Below, one piece after another: positions 1 through 5,910 of a DNA stretch of 11,560 nucleotides. The translations under genes were made by a program, and so were the position numbers. The stretch comes from Acidobacteriota bacterium (GTDB lineage Bacteria > Acidobacteriota > Thermoanaerobaculia > Thermoanaerobaculales > Sulfomarinibacteraceae): positions 1 to 11,560 of the forward strand of contig DAOWFV010000048.1 of the NCBI GenBank assembly GCA_030637805.1, written 5' to 3'. Position 1 is the first letter of the stretch; every line of letters begins with the position of its first letter. The notes under the pieces are model-generated. The model worked only from the letters and a program-made list of their open reading frames with translations. It did no database searches and was not told the origin of the DNA.

Positions 1-1
1 G

Positions 2-1576
2 CTGGCGGGTTCGCTCCTGGTGCTGGCCCTGATGCTGCGTTCCATCCGCGCCATGGTGGTGACCGCGCTGAGCGCCCTGCTCTCGGTGGTGCTCACCCTG
101 GGTGTGGCCGCCGTCGCCGGGGTCGACCTCAACATGGTCACAACGGCCCTGCCACCGCTCTTGTGGGTGCTCGCGCTGTCGAACAGCATCCACATCATGC
201 GCCGGTACCAGGATCTGCGGATCGACAGGGATCTCGGGGCGGCCTTGCGAGGGGCGCTGAGCGAGACCACCAGGGCATGCACCCTGGCAGCGGTGACCAC
301 CGCCGCCGGTTTTGCCTCGCTGGCGGTCGCTGGCATGGCGCCGATTCGTGAGCTCGGCCTGCTCGCCGCGGTCGGCATTCTGCTGTCGCTGGTCGTCAAT
401 CTCACCGTGGGTCCGATGTTCATCGAGCTGCTCCGGGTGCCGCCGTTCCGCCGCCACCTGCGGGCAACTGGAATTAGCTGGACGTGGGGGTGGAGGACGC
501 GGCCGCGATTGGTGCTCGCGATCTCCGCTGTGTTGGTGATCCTGGCCCTTGCCGTCATCCCCTCGATTCGCGTCGAGTCCGACCCGGTGGAGTTTCTGCC
601 GGAAGACCACCCGACCACCCGCGCCTACCGGTCCCTCGATGGTCGGCTGGGTGGTTTCTACACCCTCGAACTGGTGCTGCACGCCCCGGACGCGTGGTAC
701 GCACCGGGAGTCTGGCCGACCCTCGAGGCCGTGAGCGGGGAGATCGCGGCCTCACAGATCGTGTCCCGCGTGGTTTCGCCGGTGGATCTGCTGTCCAAGC
801 TCAACCATTGGGAGAACGATTTCGATCCCTCTGCCTACCATCCGCCGTCGACCCGGGCGGCCGCCGAAGATCTGCTCGCCGCTCTGGGGGACGGAGAGAA
901 CTCAGTGCTCCGAGAGCTGGTGCTCGATGACGACCGTACCGTGAGACTCTCGGCCATGGTCAACGAGATGGAGGAGCTCCGCTTTCTGGCGCTGGTGGAC
1001 GAGGCGCGTCAGATAGTGGACGAGCTGCCGTCCGGGTGGGACGGCCATGTGACGGGCCAGGTCCTACAGCTGGTGGTGGCCCAACAGATGTTGGTGGCGA
1101 CCCAGCTCCAGAGCCTCGGCCTCGCGCTACTCCTGGTCTTCGGCATCATCGCTCTCGGCCTGCGATCGTGGCGGCTTACTGCCACGGCCATAGTCCCCAA
1201 CCTGGTTCCGATCCTGGTAGCGTTTTCGCTCATGGCAGTGCTGAGGCTCCCGCTCGACGCGGCAACGGTGATGGTGGCGAGCATCGCCCTCGGCATCGCG
1301 GTGGACAACACCGTGCACGTGCTCGAGAACGTCCGCCGCAGACAAGCGAGGGGGCTGCCCGCCACGGAGGCAACCGAGCAGACTCTTCGCGACATCGGGC
1401 CGGCGATGGCCGCGACCACCGCCACCGCCTGCGCCGGCTTCCTGGCACTGTGCACCTCGGACTTCGTCCCCATCCGTGCCTTCGGTATTCTGGCGGCGGC
1501 GGCCATGGTGGCGGCGTTTGCGGCGGACGCGCTCCTTCTGCCGGCAATTCTCGTGGTGCGGGGAGAGCGAGCATGA
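2..1576 (+). CDS. RND superfamily exporter, MMPL/COG1033 type (5' end cut off by window edge)
   Basis: The frame is open from the first bases of the window, so the gene starts upstream; 524 residues are visible. An internal GTG at 20 lies inside a membrane segment and is not the start. What is seen: the rest of a first membrane bundle (to about position 470), a new membrane segment at about 510-565, then the typical post-TM7 stretch VESDPVEFLPEDHPTTRAY, a periplasmic domain, and a second bundle from about 1100 to the end. The second bundle carries GIAVDNTVHVLEN (about 1291-1330), the usual place of the conserved TM Asp. The matching place in the first bundle reads LSNSIHIMRRYQD, without the Asp. 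In this family such proteins export lipids, hopanoids or other hydrophobic molecules using the proton gradient. About 200-230 N-terminal residues (TM1 and the first periplasmic loop) are probably missing. The substrate is unknown. The stop overlaps the next start by ATGA at 1573-1576. Confidence 0.88.
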   Translation: MAGSLLVLALMLRSIRAMVVTALSALLSVVLTLGVAAVAGVDLNMVTTALPPLLWVLALSNSIHIMRRYQDLRIDRDLGAALRGALSETTRACTLAAVTTAAGFASLAVAGMAPIRELGLLAAVGILLSLVVNLTVGPMFIELLRVPPFRRHLRATGISWTWGWRTRPRLVLAISAVLVILALAVIPSIRVESDPVEFLPEDHPTTRAYRSLDGRLGGFYTLELVLHAPDAWYAPGVWPTLEAVSGEIAASQIVSRVVSPVDLLSKLNHWENDFDPSAYHPPSTRAAAEDLLAALGDGENSVLRELVLDDDRTVRLSAMVNEMEELRFLALVDEARQIVDELPSGWDGHVTGQVLQLVVAQQMLVATQLQSLGLALLLVFGIIALGLRSWRLTATAIVPNLVPILVAFSLMAVLRLPLDAATVMVASIALGIAVDNTVHVLENVRRRQARGLPATEATEQTLRDIGPAMAATTATACAGFLALCTSDFVPIRAFGILAAAAMVAAFAADALLLPAILVVRGERA

Positions 1577-2313
1577 AAGACCTGGTTTTTCGCCGACTCA
1601 TGGTCCTGGCCTGCGTGCTAGGAATCTCCGGCGGGTCGGCGGCGGCAGACCGGGACGGTGGGCTCGCAAACGACCTTGAGGCGGCGGTGCGCTCGTGGGA
1701 TGTGGAGGCGGTGACCGTCGTGCTGTCCAAGCTGCGATCGGCGCCGGCCGGCGGCGGCACACCCTCGAGGGTCGAACTCAGGGTTCGCGCGGGCCTCGCG
1801 TTGGCCGGGCTCTTGCGCGTCGAGTTCGAGGACACATCGAAGGGCGAACGATCCGCGCGCCAGCTGATCGGCCAACGCATCGACGTTGCGGCGGGCGAGG
1901 CGCTGCGACTTCTCGCAGATTTGCCGGAGTCTTCGGAGAGGTACCGGATCGAGGCGGACCTGCTCGCGACCATGATCCGCTCCGACTTCCGGGCCAAGAA
2001 GTACCGCAAGGATTTGGAGGCGGCCGTTACCCGCGCCCTCGAGCTGGACGAGAACAACGCCCTGGCCTGGGTGACCGCGGCGAAGCCGTTTCTGTTCGCC
2101 GGTCCGAAGCACGGCGGTGATCTCGACGAGGCCGTGCGGCTCCTCGGCCGCGCGCTGGAGCTGGCGCCCGGGCTCGAGAGCGCCCTGCTGCTGCGGGCCC
2201 ATGCTTACAACGAGCTGGGCGAGACGGAGCTGGCGGTTGCCGACTGGTCCGTCGCCCTCGACAAGAACCCCGCGTGCGCGCCGGCAAGGAAGGCATTGGG
2301 CCGGAGTAGATAG
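1573..2313 (+). CDS. secreted tetratricopeptide-repeat (TPR) protein
   Basis: This is a 246-residue protein. The ATG at 1573 is chosen because it overlaps the upstream stop (ATGA), has GGGGAGA at 1560-1566, and opens a clear signal peptide (MKDLVFRR, then a hydrophobic stretch, cleavage near GSAAA-D at residues 21-26). The frame is open further upstream, but only as a shadow of the exporter gene. Residues 143-240 form TPR-like helix pairs: AAVTRALELDENNALAW, then GGDLDEAVRLLGRALELAP, then SALLLRAHAYNELGETELA with ALDKNP. The N-terminal half (27-140) is helical and not recognised. The likely role is a periplasmic scaffold working with the coupled RND exporter; this is inferred from the overlap, and the partner is unknown. 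The TatT component of TRAP transporters has a broadly similar layout but cannot be claimed here. Confidence 0.85.
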   Translation: MKDLVFRRLMVLACVLGISGGSAAADRDGGLANDLEAAVRSWDVEAVTVVLSKLRSAPAGGGTPSRVELRVRAGLALAGLLRVEFEDTSKGERSARQLIGQRIDVAAGEALRLLADLPESSERYRIEADLLATMIRSDFRAKKYRKDLEAAVTRALELDENNALAWVTAAKPFLFAGPKHGGDLDEAVRLLGRALELAPGLESALLLRAHAYNELGETELAVADWSVALDKNPACAPARKALGRSR

Positions 2314-2317
2314 AAAA

Positions 2318-2341
2318 CGGCCCCGCCGAATGGCGGGGCCG
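2318..2341 (-). terminator. Rho-independent terminator between convergent genes
   Basis: A perfect 10-bp stem (2318-2327 with 2332-2341, arm CGGCCCCGCC) closes a 4-nt loop. On the minus strand the stem is followed at once by TTTTCTATCT, a usable U-tract, 25 nt past the stop of the glycine-rich gene. On the plus strand it begins 5 nt after the TPR gene's stop but is followed by GGAAAAAC rather than T's. It therefore best serves the minus-strand gene and may help block read-through from the plus side. Confidence 0.8.
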
Positions 2342-2365
2342 GAAAAACGGGAGTAAGAGGATCTT

Positions 2366-3055
2366 CTAACGTCGGCCGCCACCGCCACCGCCGCCGCCGC
2401 CACCACTACCACCGCCACCACCGCCGCCGCCCCGGCTGGAGCCGGAGGATCCACGGCTGCCTCCCGTGCCGGTGCAGGTGCCCGACCCGGTGCCGCTGAG
2501 ATCCCGCGCGCGGGTGCGAGTGCCGTCCCCGGAACCCTTGCCGGCGGACGAGCCTTTCGATTGGCCCTTGGAACTGTCTTTGCCACTCTTGGCGGCAGTG
2601 CCCTTGGAGGAGGCTTTGCCCTTGTCGCTGCCGGCGCCGTACTGTCCGGGTGATCCGTTGCCGGTGCCGTCGGCCGGGCCGACGCCCTGGTTGCCGGTGC
2701 CGTCACCGGGGCCGAGCTTGCGGGTGTTTCCGGAACCCTTTTGCCCGGCACTCTCGCCGCTCTTGGCTGCACCCTGATCTCCACCGGCGCCGAACTGGCC
2801 GGGCGACCCGTTGCCGGTGCCGTCGCCGGGCTTGACGCCCTGGTTGCCGGTGCCGTCGCCTGGACCGAGCTGACGGGTGTTGGTGGCACCCTTTTGCTCC
2901 GCCGCACCCTGCTGCTGGCCGTTCTTCGCCTGAGTCTGGGTTTTGGCGGCGGTCTGCTCTTCAGTCTGCTCCTGAGCCGCCACGACTCCGGCCGATGCGA
3001 GGAGTAACGCCCCCCCGCCGATGATCGTCATGAAGGTCTTTCCGTATCTGCTCAT
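2366..3055 (-). CDS. secreted Gly/Ser/Lys-rich protein with duplicated DGTG module and polyglycine tail
   Basis: This is a 229-residue protein. The ATG at 3055 is chosen because AGGAGA (3061-3066) lies 5 nt upstream and a signal peptide follows (MSRYGKTF, hydrophobic core IIGGGALLLASAGVV, cleavage near VAAQ-E). A longer reading from 3133 is rejected because it would begin inside the sigma-54 promoter. Regions in order: a Gln/Glu/Thr/Lys-rich linker (28-58); two near-identical 33-residue modules (59-91 and 110-142), each with GPGDGTGNQGV and a second DGTGNGSPGQ; a Lys/Ser/Gly stretch (143-187); GSGTCTGTGG with the only Cys (C194); and Gly209-216, Ser217, Gly218-227, then Arg-Arg. There is no membrane anchor after the signal. 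I do not recognise a named family. From memory, similar GPGDGTG repeats occur in secreted proteins that also carry DUF2202, which fits the DUF2202 gene in this window. Asp/Gly-rich repeats may bind cations, but that is a guess. It has its own sigma-54 promoter and terminator. Confidence 0.82.
   Translation of the reverse strand: MSRYGKTFMTIIGGGALLLASAGVVAAQEQTEEQTAAKTQTQAKNGQQQGAAEQKGATNTRQLGPGDGTGNQGVKPGDGTGNGSPGQFGAGGDQGAAKSGESAGQKGSGNTRKLGPGDGTGNQGVGPADGTGNGSPGQYGAGSDKGKASSKGTAAKSGKDSSKGQSKGSSAGKGSGDGTRTRARDLSGTGSGTCTGTGGSRGSSGSSRGGGGGGGGSGGGGGGGGGGRR
2375..2431 (-). repeat. GGN codon microsatellite (polyglycine tract)
   Basis: A near-continuous run of GGC/GGT codons on the minus strand encodes 18 glycines interrupted by a single serine (residues 209-227). 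Trinucleotide tracts like this are prone to in-frame length change, so the tail length may vary between strains. Confidence 0.85.
2631..2881 (-). repeat. two-copy 98-bp direct repeat inside the glycine-rich gene
   Basis: Positions 2631-2728 and 2784-2881 are equal in length (98 bp) and align without gaps, offset by 153 bp (51 codons). They encode the two DGTG modules, residues 59-91 and 110-142. At the protein level the copies differ at only about four positions (Q/K, K/G, G/A, F/Y), while several synonymous differences are visible in the DNA. The duplication is therefore not brand new and the protein sequence seems to be conserved. Confidence 0.85.
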
Positions 3056-3120
3056 GATGTTCTCCTTTCTATGAGCGAGTTGTTCGGTGCCGGGTGTCTC
3101 TCTCCGGTCGGCTTCAGGTA

Positions 3121-3137
3121 TTGCACCTTTCATGCCA
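3121..3137 (-). promoter_or_regulatory. sigma-54 (-24/-12) promoter of the glycine-rich gene
   Basis: Read on the minus strand the site is TGGCATGAAAGGTGCAA. The invariant GG (3136-3135) and GC (3124-3123) are separated by exactly 10 nt, as RpoN promoters require, and the match to TGGCACG-N4-TTGCA is good (TGGCATG, GTGCA). Transcription would start near 3111, giving a leader of about 55 nt before the ATG at 3055, with AGGAGA in place. Confidence 0.8.
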
Positions 3138-3314
3138 GATTTCGGAGATCCTGCGAATTTCTAAGAAATACTAGTAACCATTCTGGATTCTGTGGGTGGC
3201 GGGGCTCGTTGAACGTGTGCAGTAGGAGAAGGTGCGGGTCGAATTGCCCCGGCGCCGTGTCGGTTGGCCTCGCGGCGCTCATCGGATCGCCGGTTGTTTT
3301 TGACCTGAGAGCCA

Positions 3315-3350
3315 TGCAGCATCTGCAGGCGCCTGCAGGACCTGCAGGCG
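3315..3350. promoter_or_regulatory. TGCA-motif cluster, candidate upstream activator site (copy A)
   Basis: Four TGCA cores lie at 3315, 3324, 3334 and 3343, spaced 9, 10 and 9 nt. Within them CTGCAGGCGCCTGCAG (3323-3338) is a perfect 16-bp palindrome. The block CCTGCAGGACCTGCAGGCG (3332-3350) matches 16 of 19 bases with a block at 10095-10113 upstream of the other sigma-54 gene. The cluster lies about 180-210 nt upstream of the -24 element, a usual range for enhancer-binding activators. It is also about 150-185 nt upstream of the efflux operon start, so it could affect both directions. Confidence 0.6.
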
Positions 3351-3406
3351 CGACAGGCCGCGCTGTACTTGGGAGCCCCCGCTGGTGATGAGCCGAGGTA
3401 CGCAAC

Positions 3407-3435
3407 TTGTGGTATGACCCCCGATCACACATACT
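3407..3435 (+). promoter_or_regulatory. weak candidate sigma-70 promoter for the efflux operon
   Basis: TTGTGG (3407-3412) and CATACT (3430-3435) are separated by 17 nt. They match the -35 consensus at 3/6 and the -10 consensus at 4/6. The site is about 65 nt upstream of the GTG at 3499. No GG-N10-GC site was found on the plus strand between 3361 and 3498, so the operon does not appear to use sigma-54 directly. Confidence 0.3.
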
Positions 3436-3498
3436 CACTCGGATAACGCTCTCGGCGGTGCATTTTTCCGCTTGAGCAATCATCATGGGAGACTTTCA

Positions 3499-4800
3499 GT
3501 GAAAGGTAATCTCAGAAATATCGTCGGTTATGTGGTGATGGCTCTCGGCCCCTGTTGGGCAACCGCGGCGGACGACCAGGCGACGGCGGCCGAACGGTTG
3601 CTGGCGACACAGGCTGCCGCGTTGACCGGGTCCGCAGAACTACGTTCCCGGCTGGAGGACCTGCGGGTCGAAGAGGCGCTCGCACGCGCGTCGGGGGCAC
3701 CGGGCTCACCCTTCCTCGAGCTGCAGACCGAGGGTCGGAGCTCGTCTCTCGACAGGCGTCCCAACGCCCAGGACACGGTCCGCGTCGGCGCGCCCTTCAA
3801 CCTGCCCGGTCAAACCGGTTCGGTTCGGCGCCATACCGAGGCAACGGCCGGTCGGGTGTCCGCCCGACGTTGGGCGGAGGAGCTGGTCGCGGTGGCGGAG
3901 GCGAGCCGGCGCTGGCTGGACCTCGCTTCAGTGGCCGAGCGCAGCGCTGTGCTTCGTGAACGGGTCGCTCGTCTCGAGGAGGCCCTCGCCCTGCAGGAAG
4001 CGAAGTTCCAGCTCGGCGAGGTGGCGGGCACCGAGGTCAGGCAGGTCGACCTCGAGCACGTACGGGAAAGCTCGCGGCTGGCCTCTCTCGATGCCGAGTT
4101 GCAGGCACGCACCCAGCGCCTGTGGGAGCTGTGCCGGGATGGCTGCGAGGGCTCTGCGGCCGGCGACCTCGCCGCGCTCATCTTGGTGACCCAGACGCCC
4201 GGGGCCGAGAAGATTGCAAACGCCTCCGTGGAGTCCGGACCGATTTTCGTCAGCGCATATCTCGACGCAGAGGCGATTCGTGCGCGGTCCGATCTGGAAA
4301 CTTCCACCGCCTGGGGCCGGCCGGTGATCATAGCCGAGTGGGAGCACTTTCCCTCGTTCGGCGAACTGCAGGGATATAACGCCTGGGGCCTCAGCCTGGC
4401 GGTTCCGCTCCCGCTGGGCCGCGAGGGTCGCCAACGCAAGGTGGCCGCCGGTGCGGAGGCAGCAGCCGCCGTCGCGCGCACCGAAGCAACCAGGGTGGAG
4501 CTCGAAAGCCGAATGCGCGCGGCCTACGCCGCCGCCGTCCAGGCGCAATCACGGCTGCGGGTCCTGGAACCGGTGATCGATGAGCTCCCAGAGACCGAGC
4601 ACTCGCTCAGAGAGCAGTTCCGTCTGGGTTCCATTTCGTACCTGGTGTACATCGACGGGCTTTCGCGTCTCGATGATGTCCGCATGGAGTGTGTGGGTGC
4701 GCGCGCGGAGCTGCTGATGGCGCGCCTCGAGCTTGCGGTGCTCCTCGGCGACACCGGGCTCTTTCCGCTGGCGGTGTTGACCGTCGAGGAGGATTCGTGA
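3499..4800 (+). CDS. TolC/CusC-type outer membrane efflux protein
   Basis: This is the outer membrane channel of a tripartite metal efflux system, 433 residues. The GTG at 3499 is chosen: GGGAGA (3487-3492) lies 6 nt upstream and a signal peptide begins at once (MKGNLRN, hydrophobic core, cleavage near WATA-AD at residues 20-24). A TTG at 3472 in the same frame lacks such support. Two outer-membrane-efflux repeats are visible. The first (about 30-230) has long Ala/Glu/Arg-rich helices around a beta segment (DTVRVGAPFNLPGQTG, 92-107). The second (about 245-420) has AWGLSLAVPLPLGREGRQ (295-312) and the family's closing pattern LREQFRLGSISYLVYIDGLS, then a helix ending LAVLLGDTG. Cys19 (ALGPC) is not a good lipobox, so unlike CusC it is probably not lipidated. 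It is the first gene of a three-gene operon, and the next start overlaps its stop by one base. Confidence 0.9.
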   Translation: MKGNLRNIVGYVVMALGPCWATAADDQATAAERLLATQAAALTGSAELRSRLEDLRVEEALARASGAPGSPFLELQTEGRSSSLDRRPNAQDTVRVGAPFNLPGQTGSVRRHTEATAGRVSARRWAEELVAVAEASRRWLDLASVAERSAVLRERVARLEEALALQEAKFQLGEVAGTEVRQVDLEHVRESSRLASLDAELQARTQRLWELCRDGCEGSAAGDLAALILVTQTPGAEKIANASVESGPIFVSAYLDAEAIRARSDLETSTAWGRPVIIAEWEHFPSFGELQGYNAWGLSLAVPLPLGREGRQRKVAAGAEAAAAVARTEATRVELESRMRAAYAAAVQAQSRLRVLEPVIDELPETEHSLREQFRLGSISYLVYIDGLSRLDDVRMECVGARAELLMARLELAVLLGDTGLFPLAVLTVEEDS

Positions 4801-5909
4801 TGAAGACTGTGATGACGACCGTCTTGCTCATGGCCGCGCAGCTCGGAGGCGCCGCGGAGGTGGTGCGGTTGGACGCCGACCAGCAGGCCCGCGCCGGTAT
4901 CGAGGTGCGCGCCGTGGTGGAGGAGGAGTTCGGGGATCTTATGCGGGTTGTGGGCCAGGTGGTTCGGTCACCGGGTTCGACCCTCACGCTGAAGACCGTG
5001 GTCGGCGGCAGGGTGGAGGCCCTGGGGACCGCGCCCGGCGAAAGGGTGGTGCGAGGACAGGTCCTGGTCCTTCTCCACTCGCACGAAGTCCTGGCCATGC
5101 AGGGCGCCCTGCTGCGGTCGAGCGAGCAGTCGAAGCTGGCTGAGAAACGTGTCGAGGCGGGACGAGAGCTCTTCGCGATTGACGGCATCAGCCGCCTCGA
5201 CCTCGAGCTGCGCGAGCAGGAGGCCTTCGCCGCCCGGCTCGACTACACCACCGCCCGTGAGGAGCTGCTGGACCACGGTTTGCCGGAGGCCGATCTCGAT
5301 CGTGCGCTCGCTACAAGGACTCCCGAAGCGCACCTTCCCGTCACCTCTCCTGCAGACGGCGTGGTCCTCGAGCTCCTGGTCCAGGAGCACGAGTGGGTTC
5401 AGGAGTTTGCGCCTTTGGTCGTTGTGGGCGATCCGAAGAGGGTCGAGCTCGAGCTCCAGCTGGCGCCCAACCAGGCGGCTTCGGTGGCTGCCGGCGACAC
5501 CGTTGAGTTCGCTCCCGTAGGACGATCCGGCGTCTTGGGGAGAGCGACGGTGATCACCCGGGTGCCCCAGGTCGACCCGGAGTCGCGGACGATTCGCATC
5601 CGTGCCCGGATCGACAGCGAGCACCCATCATGTTTCCCTGGCGCTTTCGTGCAGGGGACCCTGGGTCACGGTGTGGCGCGGCGCTCGCCCGCGGTTCCTG
5701 TGTCCGCAGTGATCAACCTGGGCGGCCGAGACGTCGTCTTCGTGCGCGTCGGAGCCGACCAATTCGCCGTACGTGCGGTGACGACCGGAATCCACATCGA
5801 TGACCGTTATGAGGTTGTCGACGGTCTCGACGTGGGCGAGGAAGTGGTTGTCTCGGGGGTTTTTCTGGTCAAGTCCGCCCTGGTGAAGGGTGACGAAGGG
5901 GAGCAGTGA
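4800..5909 (+). CDS. periplasmic adaptor (membrane fusion protein), CusB/CzcB type
   Basis: This is a 369-residue adaptor linking the inner membrane pump to the outer membrane channel. The ATG at 4800 is chosen because it overlaps the upstream stop (TGATG) and has GAGGAGG at 4786-4792; the frame is open upstream only within the previous gene. After a short signal peptide (MKTVMTTVLLMAAQLGGAA) the order is: barrel strand (33-58), first lipoyl half (VVGGRVEALGTAPGERVVRG, 67-86), a helical hairpin (about 96-165), second lipoyl half (PVTSPADGVVLELLVQEHEWV, 180-200, broken by variation), beta-barrel (213-288) and a membrane-proximal domain (295-360, DRYEVVDGLDVGEEVVVSG). It is shorter than CzcB. 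It has no His-rich N-terminus, and the methionines that bind copper near the CusB N-terminus have no visible counterpart. This agrees with a non-copper substrate but does not prove it. Confidence 0.9.
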   Translation: MKTVMTTVLLMAAQLGGAAEVVRLDADQQARAGIEVRAVVEEEFGDLMRVVGQVVRSPGSTLTLKTVVGGRVEALGTAPGERVVRGQVLVLLHSHEVLAMQGALLRSSEQSKLAEKRVEAGRELFAIDGISRLDLELREQEAFAARLDYTTAREELLDHGLPEADLDRALATRTPEAHLPVTSPADGVVLELLVQEHEWVQEFAPLVVVGDPKRVELELQLAPNQAASVAAGDTVEFAPVGRSGVLGRATVITRVPQVDPESRTIRIRARIDSEHPSCFPGAFVQGTLGHGVARRSPAVPVSAVINLGGRDVVFVRVGADQFAVRAVTTGIHIDDRYEVVDGLDVGEEVVVSGVFLVKSALVKGDEGEQ

Positions 5910-5910
5910 G

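Larger units (their letters stand above)
3056..3498. other. divergent intergenic regulatory region (443 nt)
   Basis: No gene is seen here. The region separates the minus-strand glycine-rich gene from the plus-strand efflux operon. It holds a sigma-54 promoter for the minus gene (3121-3137), a cluster of four TGCA motifs with a 16-bp palindrome (3315-3350), and a weak candidate sigma-70 promoter for the efflux operon (3407-3435). Short frames that cross it (for example 3071-3388 + and 3130-3486 -) have no ribosome binding site or recognisable protein and are taken as chance. Confidence 0.75.

Noticed and set aside
1618..2907. Antisense open frame of 429 codons across the TPR gene and the glycine-rich gene
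   Set aside because: It crosses the terminator hairpin and two better-supported genes, and reads as Pro/Ala/Arg-rich low complexity from GC-rich codons.
2466..3007. Plus-strand frames opposite the glycine-rich gene (2466-2777 and 2741-3007)
   Set aside because: Their Pro-Val and Gly-Ala-Val repeats mirror the minus-strand repeats. The minus gene has a signal peptide, ribosome binding site, promoter and terminator; these have none.
3056..3133. N-terminal extension of the glycine-rich protein to 3133
   Set aside because: It would start inside the sigma-54 promoter and place 26 polar residues before a clear signal peptide; the ATG at 3055 has AGGAGA at the right distance.
3440..3475. Possible sigma-54 site before the efflux operon (CGGTGCATTTTTCCGC)
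   Set aside because: The spacing between GG and GC is 11, not 10, and neither flanking box resembles the consensus.
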